DNA from: Pholiota molesta
Lineage: Eukaryota > Basidiomycota > Agaricomycetes > Agaricales > Strophariaceae
Reading direction: 5' to 3'
Length of the DNA: 64,000 nt
Assembly (NCBI GenBank): GCA_014925825.1
Contig: JACGCK010000153.1
Coordinates: 44,909-108,908, forward strand
The stretch's first letter is position 1. Each line of letters opens with the position of its first letter. This document shows, piece by piece, positions 38,225 to 50,100 of this stretch. Both the position numbers and the translations under genes were made by a program. Below the pieces are notes generated by a model. It did no database searches. It was not told the DNA's origin and saw only the letters and a list, made by a program, of their open reading frames with translations.

Positions 38225-40625
38225 CTATCTACTGCCCGGATACACTTGTACAAGATCTGAGACAGGGCATTCATGGTCTGGGTTCTTTTTGGTCGGTCTT
38301 TTCATTCCTGGCTTCCGTATCACACACCGACCCTCCACGATCTCGACGACCTTGAAGTGCAAACCCTGCATTTCCCCTGCCCTGAGCGTGACCAGATCGC
38401 CCTTGGAATCCGGTAGCAGCGCATCCACAGACTCAAAGGAAAGCGATCTATAAGCCGCCTTGTCCCTCACTCTGACTTGATCATTCTCTACACCCATGAA
38501 CTCCACACATGGACTTTCCACTGTAGGGTCAGTCGACCTGAGCTTGAGCCTCGAATTTCCGAAACCTGGATCATCTAGCCAATGAACAGGACAGCTAGGC
38601 CGATCCTGCGGAACTGGGGTCTGAGATGAAGGATCCCATGCAGGACTCAGATGTGACGATGTGTGGGATGAAGGATCCCAAGCAGGTGTCAGTCCAGCCA
38701 AATCGGAGGGGGCAGATGTCGCCAACGTCGATGGTGTCACAACCTGGGCTCGGTTGCTCAACAAATAGCCACTGGGCACATCCTCATGGGTCCTGCTAGA
38801 TAGTGAGCCGCTTAGGAACCATAGGTCCATACACACGACAGAATAAGCTTACAAATGGAGGAGATCAGCTAACTCAATTCTAGTCGAATGTTGCAGCCGT
38901 GAATCTAGTTGTAGAAAGGCCCATCCATCCGGAGTTGTTGACGTGATTCGCCCTTTGTATCCTTTGAGCTGATGCAGCCCAATAACCATGACCCGTTTGC
39001 CAATGTAAACATCGTTGGGGTTTTTTCCACCGAGCTTCCCCCACTTAGGATAATCCTCCCGAGGTCGAAGACCTGTGATCACCGTGGGGTATGGAATTCC
39101 ACGTCCATCTTTGGCACATCGACCTGTATGTACGAAGTCAGCAAGCACGGTTCATGATAAATAAGGTAGATTGACCTCGATGTTGTCTTGAATGTTCAAG
39201 ACGCGTATCCTGTCCGCTGAAATTCCGATTACCCAACCGACTAGGCCTTTCCTTTCTCCATCAACAACTACAACCTGATCCCCGATGTCGAAAGCCGCCT
39301 GCACACTGTCCTGCAACATATCTTCAATAATATCTTGAGAAGGCAGGTAAACGGCGACTTCATTCTCCTTCATCTCCACCACATTGCCAAGCATCCCAAG
39401 ATAAGTTCCTACCATCACCTTGACCCTATCTCTGATGTTCATGCGCGTTTGAATAATCATACGGTCTGTCTGCACCGCCGTCTCCATTGAAAGCAGGGAA
39501 GTCGAGCGAAATACAGCCATTCGGCGGAGGATGGCAGTGTCTCCAGCAAGGGAAGAATATCGATGTCGTCCAAATCGACCAGTAGCAGGCCCTCGGCGGA
39601 AAACGTTTGCTTGTTCCAAATGAATCGGCCATGCTCGTCGTCCTCCACAAGGGATAGGCCAACCTGGACCTCCAACACTGTGCGTTCAACGAGCGCTTGT
39701 CGCGGCCGAGATTGGCCGCCACGAACATCCTCCAAAACGAGTCTTGGAATCAAGGCAAGATATTTCTTGCGACTTCCTTCAACCTTCTCTATCAGACCAG
39801 TGTCGCCCTGGTACCAATGCCATTTCTTCTTCTTTCCCCCAACCCTCGCCCACTGTTGACACGCATGCCGAGAAGAGGCGAAGTTTAGTATCTTCGGAAT
39901 GTCTTCTCGAGGAACGAGTGATATTCGCAAAGGGTCCAGTTCTGCTAGCGACCGCGCCAATTTGGTGGCTTGCGCAAACCCGGTCACTTCTGCATAGATA
40001 CGGCCTGGGATGGGAGTCGCAACGATGGACGAGGCTAAAACCTCGGGGGTGGACGGATGGCAGGCTCGCTGTAGAACTTTGAATGGAATAGTTTCCTCCT
40101 CTCCAATCTGTAAACCATGAATATTTAGAAAAAGCAAATATAAGGGCGTAAAACTCACTCTACATCCGATCTCCCATAACATGTCTGTGTTCTGTAGCTG
40201 ATACCCGATATCCTTGTCAGACTGGTATTCTCGAGCGCTGGAGTGCCACTGGAGCCGCCTGGCCATTTGCTGCCATTTGCTGACAATGTTGTTGTTCTCG
40301 TTCTCGTCCTCGTCCTCGTCTGCCTGGGTTATGCTCCGATACAGGGTCGAGTGGCCCTCATCTGTGTTGTCATAATCATCCTCTAATGTTGGAATTTCAG
40401 TTATTTCAAGGCAACATTAGGGCGATTTTTCACTTGCCAGCGAGGAATTCATCATCCTCGTCTTGCCCCTCCTCTTCTTCAGAATCTTCGTCAGCGATAG
40501 CCTCCAAGTCCATGAATATATTCTGGTTCATGGGCATGTTGAGTCTGTGTTTCTCATTTCTTTTACTTCATTTAACAAACCTTGGTAGTTCGTTGTCTTT
40601 TACGCGGGCGCGCAGATTCTGACAT
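38225..40625 (-). CDS. Spt5-like NGN/KOW protein with TPAWD C-terminal repeats
   Basis: Paralogue of transcription elongation factor Spt5, belonging to an agaricomycete-expanded group. Start MSESARPRKRQRTTK at 40625, then an acidic N-terminus (FMDLEAIADEDSEEEE). A NGN-like region follows (IPFKVLQRACHPSTPEVLAS, GRIYAEVTGFAQATKLARSL). KOW-type segments come next: YQGDTGLIEKVEGSRKKY, GTYLGMLGNVVEMKENEVAV, GDQVVVVDGERKGLVGWVIG and YIGKRVMVIGLHQLKGYKGR. The last exon carries TPAWDPSSH and SPAWDPSSQTP, resembling the TPAWNSGSK C-terminal repeat of fission-yeast Spt5, then a final KOW-like segment (KGDLVTLRAGEMQGLHFKVV). At roughly 700 residues it is shorter than true Spt5. Frame changes near 39500 and 39100 are unresolved. 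Divergent from the JmjC-like gene across a MITE. Confidence 0.8.
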
Positions 40626-40737
40626 TTGTATTTTTTGGTCTACCACAGTAATAACTAACTAACTAAAGATGATGAATGTAGCGGAGAAGAAAGAAGACCT
40701 TGGGCGGCAACCATGGCATATTAATACTGCCAAACAC

Positions 40738-41012
40738 TTTAGGGTGGGTTCTCATTTGTGGTTGAACACGGGGGAAGCAGCAGCAAGCTCCCGAATGATG
40801 CGGTGCTGGCCTGCCAGCGTGGGACAAGGTTGGTAAGCTGGTTCCAGAACCAGCTTACCAACCTTGTCCCACGCTGACGGCCTGCCGAGCCGTGAGACCG
40901 AAACCTGTCCCACGCTGGCGGGCCAGCACCGGCAGGTCACGCCCAAGGTTCTCCAAATCGGGAACTTCAACCAACTTCAACCAACACGTGTAAAATGAGA
41001 ACCGACCCTAAA
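40738..41012. mobile_element. MITE with 20-base terminal inverted repeats and nested palindrome
   Basis: Termini TTTAGGGTGGGTTCTCATTT (40738-40757) and its near-perfect complement at 40993-41012. Inside, 40815-40876 is a perfect 30-base inverted repeat with a 2-base centre (arms begin CAGCGTGGGACAAGG). It lies within a larger inverted repeat whose outer arms contain GGTGCTGGCC and GGCCAGCACC. No coding capacity. It sits in the divergent promoter region of the Spt5-like and JmjC-like genes. Confidence 0.85.
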
Positions 41013-41520
41013 TTGATAGCTACTATTTAGACTCCCGCTTCTTGACTTTGCCCTTCTTTTCTGACTTCCATCTTCAGTTGTAGTATAGCGTCTGGTAGTT
41101 AGATTGACTGCTATTTAATAGGATACAATACAACGCGATTAATAGACGATAGATAGATACTAAGACTAAAGTAGTGTAGCCCAAATTGTTAAAAAACAAA
41201 AAGTAGAGAACTTTGTCACTTCGACAATAGAAAGTTATCGATAACATGTCAGATAACAATGCCGAAGACCGTATGTCCTGATGTTTGTTGTACCAGGGAC
41301 CATCCTATTGATTGCCCATCTATTCCAGTTATCCATTTCTGAGGCAAATGCGCCCTCATAAGAGACTACCCTCTGCACCTCATAAATTTTTGCAGCAGTC
41401 TGGTTGACATGTTCCCAGAAGACAACCCATATCGCGTACGTGCTTGCAATATTTCTCATTGTCTTATCTGCTGACCAGACCTCTAGACCGTTGCAATCAA
41501 TGTTCAAAACTACGAACGAA

Positions 41521-44500
41521 TGCTCTCCACATCGGAAATGCCTGGGGTTAGGTTACTTCGCCATTTTCTTGGTGACCCGACCATTGACAACGATACCGCG
41601 TCGATGGCTACCAACGGGACAGCCCAACTCAAAATGAAGTATCACGACCGGGTGTCAGCTCTACTGGCGGCTTATCGTCTATTGGACTTGGAGATACTTC
41701 GTTTGGGCACAGTACCAACGATACCAACGCCATTATATCCGAAGTTGCTCACCCCTCAGATGGTTGAGCATGGGAAGGTCAAGCCAACGTGGAAGAAACT
41801 CGAAAAATGGCAAGACATCATCATCAACTTCCGCCAATCCCTGAGGATGGGATTGCAGCCAGTCCAAGGCCTAGTCACCGACATGCCATCGCCATTACGC
41901 GGGTCGCTTGCTTACCTCCAAGGACTGTCTGATTCGCATGCGGGCCAAAAGCTCGGTACCTTGATCCAAAATTTTCGCGGCGCGGCTCTGCATTTGACGT
42001 TGATCAAAGAAACCGCGGATTTCCGTAACACCAAACTGCCAGGAATTCCTGAATTGATTGCTGCGTTGGTTGCCAGGGATCAGCCTGTGGTCAATGTTGC
42101 TGGACTGCCTCTAACAAAATACAACCTCCACACACGCGAGAAGATGCGGGACTACCTTAATGACCATAGCAGTGGCGAGCTGAGCTTGCCGCTGCACTTG
42201 TCTCTGTTGTTGACCCCGCTTTGCTTGTTAATGCCCGTAGCCCATGTGAAGGGCAGATTTCGTCGGCCATCCGCTTTCTGAGGTATGTCTTCATTATGTA
42301 CCTGTCGATGGTCTATCACTCAAGCTCTTTGGGCAGCTCTCCCGCGCCCTTGGCAATGAAAAGCCAGAAATTCTGACAAGGGTTGAGAACGAGATCTGGA
42401 AGGCCCTATGGATGATTAACGAGGACTCCAGCATGCCAGTCATCATCAAGGCATTCCAGCAACTCGCCAATTCTGACGTATTTCATGAAGTAGTCGGTAT
42501 ACATGCTACAGACCCCGCATTCTCCTTCTTCAGACGTGCGTTGTTCTGCTATTTTTTTATATATCGATACAAAAGCTAAGTCAATCTCCAGCTCTTGGGA
42601 ATAACGCCGCCACGTCGCAAGTGAGGAGCGAAGACAGCACTGTGAATGCGTTCCCTCTGTCGCAACTTGTCACGCCCAGGTTCCAAGAATTGGACGCCGA
42701 TGCTGATATGGATATGGATACGACGCAGGGGGTGCGCGAGACTGTTGGAACGGTGGGACAGGATAGCGCGGCGATGGATGTAGACGGCGCTGAACAAGGC
42801 GTAAACCATGGTCAGAAGGAGGTAACCGGTCAGGAGAAGGAATCTGAGGAGCCCAAGACGAGTGGAACGATTCAGGATACCGCGGAGATGGATGTAGACG
42901 GCGATCAACAAGGGCCAAAAGATGGAGAGATGGATGTAAATGGACACGAGAAGGAATCAGACGATGCAGGACATAGAGCGAAGGACGTAGAGAACGCAGA
43001 AAAGGTACCTGATGGCGAAGAGGAACTGGCTGTCAACCAGCAGCCGTTGAAGCAGAAACAGGCAGATAAGTCCGACAAGGACGATGAGGATGGAGAAGGT
43101 GAGGATGAAGCGGAAGAGGAGCCAGAGGTTCAGGTGGAAGAGGAACTGGCTGTCAACCAGCATCCGTTGAAGCAGAAACAGGCTGAGAAGTCTGACGAGG
43201 ACGATGAGGATGGAGAAGGCAAGGATGAAGATGAAGAGGAGGGAGAGGTTCAGGTGGACGAGAGAGGTGAGGATGAAGACGAAGATGATGAAGAAAATGA
43301 GGAAGAAAATGAAGACAACGAGGGCACTGGTGCAGGAATTGGGCGAGCACCTCGACTGTCTCGAAAGCGTCCAGCGAAAAGTTACGCGGAAGGAAAAAGA
43401 GGCACAAAGCGACGTAAAAAACACTCGTCCGCCGCGGTGGTGAATGAAGAGGAACAGGTGCAGGATCAAGAGGAGGAGTCAGAAGAAGAGATGGAAGTCT
43501 CCCGATGGGTGAAACTAGAGGAGGACATCTTCGTATGTTTATTTGCTAATTCTCTGAGAAGACTTGAATAACACTAGTCAGGTGGAGGCTGCATTTTGCA
43601 ACCTGGATATATCGAAAACCGGCAAGGAAAAGTTGCGTCTGGGACGCAAGGTAAAAGCGTGGGGTCCGAAAGAGGAGTCACTGGAGTTTGAGCCCATGTG
43701 CCATGTACGCATGCCCGTTTGTTGACATTCAGATACAAAAAAATCTAATCAGGGGTGTAGAACGAGGAAACGTTACGAATTTTGCAATTGTTGGTTGCGC
43801 GAGTTGAAGAATGTTACGCATATGAAAAGCCTTTGCATGCGAAATACGACGGCCAAGGTACCCGTAAAGAGTCTGTTTTCAAGATCTTAAGCGAAGAAGA
43901 GTTCATCGCGTTGGAGGACTCAGCAGTGCAAGAGATACTGTGCCGACAGAACATCATAGTGACAGGCATGCGACGCAGACAACGAAGCTTTGAAGAAGCT
44001 CTGCTAGATCTCGCTCCATTAGATTCGGTCACCAGTATTCATGGTGAGTATTGCATTCTTCAAGTCCAACAGTTGACTGATTTTTGTATAAAGACCAGAG
44101 CTACAATCCTGATTATCATGGATGTGTTCGTATGGGCAGGGTGGCTGATATTCTCGATGCCTCCCGTTCACCTGACTCTAAGATTTTGAACGCTCTGGAA
44201 TTTCCTGACCCTTTCGCAGGGATTGAGAGATCGACTTTTTCTTCCGACTCGCATGCTCTGGCGAGCATATACAGGCAGGAAGGATGGGTCAAAACTGCCA
44301 TACCAACTGAGCATGTCCGGTGGGGATTGGCGGCCACTGCGGGGGCTTTCCATCGCTGGCATATCGACAGCGACGGCTTTGGTACTTTTATTGATCCTGT
44401 GGCCGGTTCAAAATGGTGGATTGTTGCTTGCCCAAGGGGCAATCTAGAGCACGATTGGTTCCAAGAGACTAAGTGGCTGAAGAACGATGCATTTGACCTG

Positions 44501-45607
44501 GACAAAGACGGTAAAGGGCTGTTCGATGTCGAGGCCATCGTTCTGCAGCCTGGTTCCAGACTGTAAGTCCTACCATTCGTATTTCACATCCCATAAATTA
44601 ACATCTGAGATCTACAATAGCATCATGCGACCGAACACCCTTCACACGGTGTATACACCTGAACACGCTGTTTGTCGAGGAGGGCATTTTTATGCAACCT
44701 CCACAATGCAAGATACCTTTGTAGGGCTGGTACATGCCTTTATATGCGACAAGTTCATCACCAACACCAGCCATGCACCCTCGCAATTTATCTTGGCAGA
44801 AATGATAAATTTCTACCACACCGCCCTAGTGAAAAACAATTTGCGTGCTAATGGTGGGTCGTCTTGAGCTTGTTCCTCTCGACTTCTAGTTTTAAAATCT
44901 CACTAGATCCAGCGCGTCATCACGTACCCGCTTTGAAGACGGAGGAATCTCTTATGGATTTCCTGGTTGTATGCGGTCTCGGAGTGTTGATCAACGTCCT
45001 ATCTCTCGAGACCTATACAGCGCCCGGGTTGAATGGCAGGTTCGCAATGGACAAAACACAAGCGCAGCAATGGAAGAAATACGACATCAATGTGCTTTCT
45101 GAAGATGATAGAAAACTGTATTGTTTGGCCAGAGCACAGTCATTCGAACTCATTGCATGGCTCAACTGGAACTTTTCCACTGGGTTAGAGAATATACCCA
45201 TGGAGTCGTTGTTCACAATCATGTTGACCAACATGTGCAAAATGTTATGTGACTACAAGTGGCGGGCCGACAAGGAAGAAATCAAGTGTATGGCTGATTT
45301 TACCCTCGAAAGGCTCCAGGGGCAGATCACCGGCGTGTTGGCATTAGCTGCAAACAGGAATCCAGAGCAGGTGAAATCTGCTACGAGCGAAATCAATGCG
45401 TCGAAGTGGAACCTTCCGATGAATAATAGTGTGGCGCAGACGATATTGCCACGCGTGGTGGGTGGGCTCAAATTCAGGAAAATCAATCGGGAAAAGTCAT
45501 ACGAACGATTGCCTCAGGCAGAATTGTTCAAGAGGGGGCAGACAGCACTCGATAAGGTGTTTGGAAACATGCTCGACATTAAACGCGAAATCACGGGTGC
45601 GTCCTAG
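41521..45607 (+). CDS. JmjC-like Fe(II)/2-oxoglutarate dioxygenase, long acidic N-terminal part
   Basis: The catalytic core lies at 44090-44870. The metal ligands are His and Asp in FHRWHIDSDGFGTFID and a distal His in MRPNTLHTVYTPEH, followed by GGHFYATSTMQDTFVGLVHA. This is the core of a JmjC/cupin-type family common in agaricomycetes. Before it come helical exons (PLYPKLLTPQMVEHGKVKPT, ELIAALVARDQPVVNVAG), then a 300-residue Glu/Asp-rich stretch at 42621-43530 with two copies of EELAVNQ.PLKQKQA. A basic patch (RKRPAKSYAEGKRGTKRRKK) looks like a nuclear localisation signal. The C-terminal part ends at TAG 45605-45607. Introns from 43531 on have clean GT..AG ends. A frame change is needed near 42170. 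A possible first exon MSDNNAED lies at 41246. It probably acts on chromatin or nucleic acid; the substrate is unknown. Confidence 0.75.
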
Positions 45608-46220
45608 AGTTATCTGTTCTATATCTCAGAATCTGAGATCGGATTTTTGTAGACTCCTGAATGACGAAACAAACAATGCCGGTCAAGGTTGGCATTATTT
45701 GCTGTTTGGGTCTCATGGGTAACGGCCTCCTTCGCGTGGTGGTTTCTATGTCGAATTAATTTTCATGCTGTATTGCAATGAGTATCTACTTGCCTATTGG
45801 TGTAACGCAACATTTCCCAAAAAAAAAGATCTAGTTTACAATGACTGTTTTGACAACAACTAAGATTTTGTTTAATACTGCTTGAAGTCTTTGTGAGCTA
45901 GGGCAACGTCTCTATGCTTGTTTCCAGTCAAGAATAAAATCCTCAACCCTAATGCGCCTTAAAAAATGAGGGAGGAGACCATAAATCGGCCTAAATCAGC
46001 AGGTAAGTCTCCCTTAAATCGGCTTAAATTTTCACTAAATCTTGGAGTTCTATGTTACATTGCCGTACATAACATGGCACATATTGCAACAGGATTCAAG
46101 ATAAGTAAAGTCCGTCATTTTGGCCAGCTGTTCTTGTCTGACGACAAATTCTCGGAGGGCAGCTTGCAAAAATGGAACAGTGTGAGGCGTAATGGGGTCT
46201 TATTTTGACAGAACTATGGA
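45608..46220. other. Intergenic between converging JmjC-like and recombinase genes
   Basis: No gene seen. A TAAATCGGCCTAAATC / TTAAATCGGCTTAAAT repeat lies at 45981-46029. Confidence 0.5.
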
Positions 46221-48768
46221 CTACCGTCTACTACGCTTGGAAGGGCCTCTTTGGCGTACTTTAGCTCGTCCATTCGACTGTTTGTATTTACGTACGGCCT
46301 CGTAGAGCCCCTTCCAGCAGTGTACGAGGTCACCGTACTGTTGGCAAAAACTGGCCTCATCGCCTCCATGCTCCTCTTCGATTTCGTCTACCACCGACCG
46401 GATATTATAATATTTGATTTTTTCACTCTGCGATATAAATTTCAGGTCATATTTTTCGTCCCATTGGGAAAGCGGAACCACTAGCCCATTATATGGGCAC
46501 CCACAGTTCCAATATTCGAGCGCCATCTTTAACGATTTACATGCAGGGATGTGTTGCAAGGAAACATCGGGGATCGCCTGGGAACCCGTCGTGGTTGGGG
46601 TCGTGCGCGCCTGCGAAGATGATACCTTGGGGATCGCCTGAGAGCCTGTCGTGATTGTGGTCGTGCGCACGGTGTGGGGTGCTGGAAGTGACGAGGAGGT
46701 TGGTAGGTTGGGGTTATTGGCTCCTGGAACTCTTGAGGTTGGTAGCTAACGGCTGGAGGGTAACATTGGGGCATGGGAATTGGGGCTGCAGTTTATTGTG
46801 GACAGTAAGTGCGTGCTACATTTTTTGAAAAGAAATGTAAAGACTGACTTGTGTCATAAAGGGAAGCCGACTGTTTTTGAATGGGCGCTGGAAAAGAGAT
46901 TGCATTAAGCATGATAAATAATGGCGAAATTTCTGTGATACTTGCTAGTTTCTACCATTGTATATGGCGAGGAGGGCATGGAGGACGTATAATCTAGGCG
47001 TTCCGAGGCTGTTTTTCAGTGGTAAGTGCTCACTCATATTGATTCAAGTAGAAAGCTTACTATGCATAGTACCTAGGCGTTCCGGTGCTGGTGTGGGGTG
47101 GTAAGTGCTCGCTCATATCAAATAAACCAAAGAAACTCACTCTGCATAATAATCTGGGTCAAATTCTGAACGCATTCCCTGAGCTCTTTGATTTCAGTAG
47201 AGGAGGAAGGTGTGGCTGGCGCATATCACCCCATGAGAGTCTCGCGCCGGTTGAGTGGTCGATCAGGCATCATAATATCGCCGTAGTCGTCCTCGTAAGC
47301 TGTCAATTCGTCGAGGAGATATCGCATGATGGTGCCAACACTGTCATTCGATGACCAGCCACCCCACCATTTAACAGCCTTCAAGGACCAAGGATTCTCG
47401 ACCCACATAAACCGATATTGGCATCCACCTCATCGGAAGCAATGTGTGGTAAATTTACCAGGTCGTCCGTCCAATACATCAGATTCTTCCACAACCTGTT
47501 CAAGCAAACGGTCGAAACCAGTCTTACTCATCTGTTCGCCAATCTTGAGCTTGCCTGTGGAGGCCATTGCAGGGAAAAGTGGGTCGGATGGCAGAATCTG
47601 CCTGGGCGTATGCTTTTGGAGATATTTGAGCCAGGTTTTGAGGTGAGTGTAGCAATCCAGGTAGACAGGATTCCCTGGTTCCCGGCCAATTTTATACATT
47701 TGTGCTGGCCATGTAATTCATTTGCGAGTGCTATAATATCAAATGGAGAACTCACCTTTATTCGCGTGATTGTTGGTTTTATGGAACACCAAGGTGACCT
47801 CTAGGTACGGAATACCTGTTGCGGAACTTTGCGGCCGGATTGCTTGGGCTTTGAGGGTGAGTAGCTCGTCACATCTGAGGTATGGTGGATTGGTGAGCCC
47901 GTATTTTTGTGGCTTGGCTGACATTCTTGACTCACCATGTCCAGAGGGTAAAAGCAGTCAGTGAAAAGGCCTTGAAGTACAGCCTTTGCATGTCTGTGAA
48001 TTTTTTGAGGCCTTGAGGACTGTCGAGATACTCGAAGAGAATCCGAAGGTCATCAGGGAGCATGGCCTTAGCCTGAACGGTGATGGCACTGCGGTCTTTA
48101 TTATTGAGTGACTCATAATAGGTTTTATACTGGTACTGGAATACTGGATTTCCCTCCCACTGATTAGTGTGCTCGTTGTGCCTCCAGTAATCTCCCTGGC
48201 ATAGGAAAACCCTGTACGAGAGTAAGAAGAATATTATAACAACCGATGTGAATAAATTGACGCACCTTTCGAAATAATCCTTGAAGGCGGACCTGATGTT
48301 CTGGGCTGTCGCGAACTTGCAAGGCTTCTCTTGGGTTTTGCACTTGAACGTCGTAAGCATGAGAAGAGCAACAGGTGTGTATTCATTGAGCTCATCAAAG
48401 GCACGCAGCATGTCTTCAGGACAATCTACTGTCTCGGTAACTGCTCCATCTCCTTCCCCGACGGCGTTCTCCAACCAGTTTTTCAGCCATTGTTTACCAC
48501 TCGAAACCGTCGACCTGTATTGTTTAGTCGTGCGCTTCGCCTTGAACCATTCGTCTACTGTTTCTCATCCTTGAGCGAGAAGACCCGAAACGGTGGCTGG
48601 CTGCGATACGGTAGGGACGGCTTCCTGTCTGGGCGGATCACTGCACTTGGACGCGACCGAGGCAGCTGCCTGCCTTGGGGGCCTGCCTCGCCCTCTTTTC
48701 TTGGGAGCTGGTGTGGGGGTGGGTGGGGGTGTACTAGATGATGGTGAAGAGCTACGAGAGGAACCCAT
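46221..48768 (-). pseudogene. Tyrosine recombinase (Crypton-like, YR plus GCR1-type C-terminal domain), inactivated
   Basis: The N-terminus (MGSSRSSSPSSSTPPPTPTP) has an AT-hook (KKRGRGRPPRQ). A core-binding region follows (VDEWFKAKRTTKQYRSTVSS, CQGDYWRHNEHTNQWEGNPV, FKAFSLTAFTLWT). The catalytic part has KFTTHCFR.GGCQYRF (the HxxR box) and WSLKAVKWWGGWSSNDSVG, then TIMRYLLDEL with the probable nucleophilic Tyr. The C-terminal ALEYWNCGCPYNGLVVPLSQ...EAVRKYKQSNGRAKVRQRG matches the GCR1_C-like DNA-binding domain of such enzymes. In-frame TGA codons lie at 48565-48567, across the splice junction at 47937/47874, at 47430-47432 (directly after HCFR) and at 47226-47228. All fit CGA to TGA change. 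The product would be cut before the catalytic Tyr. Terminal repeats of the element were not found. Confidence 0.8.
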
Positions 48769-49807
48769 AATTGAGGGATAAGATAAATGATTAGAGAGGG
48801 ATTGAAGGGGATTCCGGTGCAGATGAAGCGTACGCGCAGTGCAAGTTTAAAGGTTTAACGAGCACACGCAGGCCATACGCTTGAAGGGCACCCGAATTCC
48901 CCCTAGGCAAATAAAATAAAATAGAACGGAAGACTACAAAAAGTACATTGAGCGTCTAAGTATTCAGACTCTGAGGGAGATACCAGGCAACAGTACTTTT
49001 TGTACTGTTCGCGTCAGGGGCATGCCGGTTCGCGGTGGTCTGGCACAAATTGTCCGGTTCATTTTGGTTCACTTGGGGCTTAAACCCGGTTTAGCGGGGG
49101 ATCTTAAATTTTGGGGGGCTATGACCTACATATCTGTTCTTACAGCCTCCAATTTTTTTTGCTCCTTTGCACATAGAATAGTATAGCCAATGTCTTATAA
49201 TTTTCGATATGTATATAACTAATATTGATTGAACAATGTCACGACGCTCACGAACGTTTCCCCGCAGGGCCGCAGTGGCGCACCGTTCCCTACTCGCCCA
49301 CAAGTCAAGTCGTTGTCGTCGTTAAGAAACATGCCCTGCCGCCGTGCAGCACATAGTAATAACATAGTAATAAGATTACCTGTGCGGAAGCGCACCGCGT
49401 ATTAGAACAATATACTGATCGACATCAATTATTTGGCCAGAAACTCATCAAGCTATTCACATATTTGTCTTTTCTACTCATATCAGACGCTTTTACCCGC
49501 CTCTCACGCGTTAAATTTCTGTACGTTTTGTAAACGTGCGTACAAGGAGGTGTTTATGTTACCTATTTAATGCAAAAAAAATTAGAATTATTGAATGCGA
49601 ACTGACCAAGTTATAAGCAAAAGCGTCCAAATCCGTTCACAGTTATGACGTATAGTCTTACCATCTCGGTGAACTTGGGATAGCTCGTGCATCATACTGG
49701 CTATTTAACCATGTGGCCGCTGTGCCGTACGCTGTGAGCGTGTTGAGCGTGTGGGCCGCGGAGATGTCAGACTTAGAAGTTCAGCGTCGGCGTGAGCAGG
49801 AGAGTGG
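48769..49807. other. Intergenic; contains palindrome cluster 5
   Basis: No gene seen. Apart from the palindrome at 48988-49011 the region is AT-rich with scattered GTACGTTTTGT-like motifs (49516-49530). Confidence 0.5.
48988..49011. repeat. Palindromic repeat cluster 5 (single copy)
   Basis: GCAACAGTAC, five T, then GTACTGTTCGCG. Same palindrome as clusters 1-4, on the far side of the recombinase gene. A weaker AAAAAGTACATT motif lies 45 bases before it. Confidence 0.7.
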
Positions 49808-50100
49808 ACTCACGCTAACACACGCTATGACTCACGCAAGCGCACGCTAGGCCACGCTTACACACACTCATCCCAAGACTTCAATGACCTTTAATTATAT
49901 TGCTTAATGGTATTTTTTGTTTTGTAATGCAACCAGGGATGCCTAAGACACGCCTACGCCAATTCTGGTGGCTGGGGAAGTCTTGGATGACGCGGAACGG
50001 CCGCAAAGGCGGTTTACGATGTCACGCTAGCGCACGCTAGTACTCACGCTAACGCACGCTCGTTCACGCTACCTCACGCTACCTCACGCTCACCCACGCT
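49808..50100. repeat. Ten-base minisatellite, nnnnCACGCT, two arrays
   Basis: First array about 49808-49870 (CTCACGCTAACACACGCTAT...). The second, 50021-50100, shows a strict 10-base period of TACTCACGCT, AACGCACGCT, CGTTCACGCT, ACCTCACGCT and so on. The second array ends at the stop codon of the gene fragment at 50099. Confidence 0.85.

Noticed and set aside
42957..43469. 170-codon hydrophobic minus-strand ORF
   Set aside because: It is the antisense of the Glu/Asp-rich part of the JmjC-like gene (GAG/GAT read backwards as CTC/ATC).
46221..48768. Starship captain (DUF3435 type) identity for the recombinase
   Set aside because: The C-terminal GCR1-like domain and the HCFR.GG...KWWGGWS core fit the basidiomycete Crypton-like YR group better.
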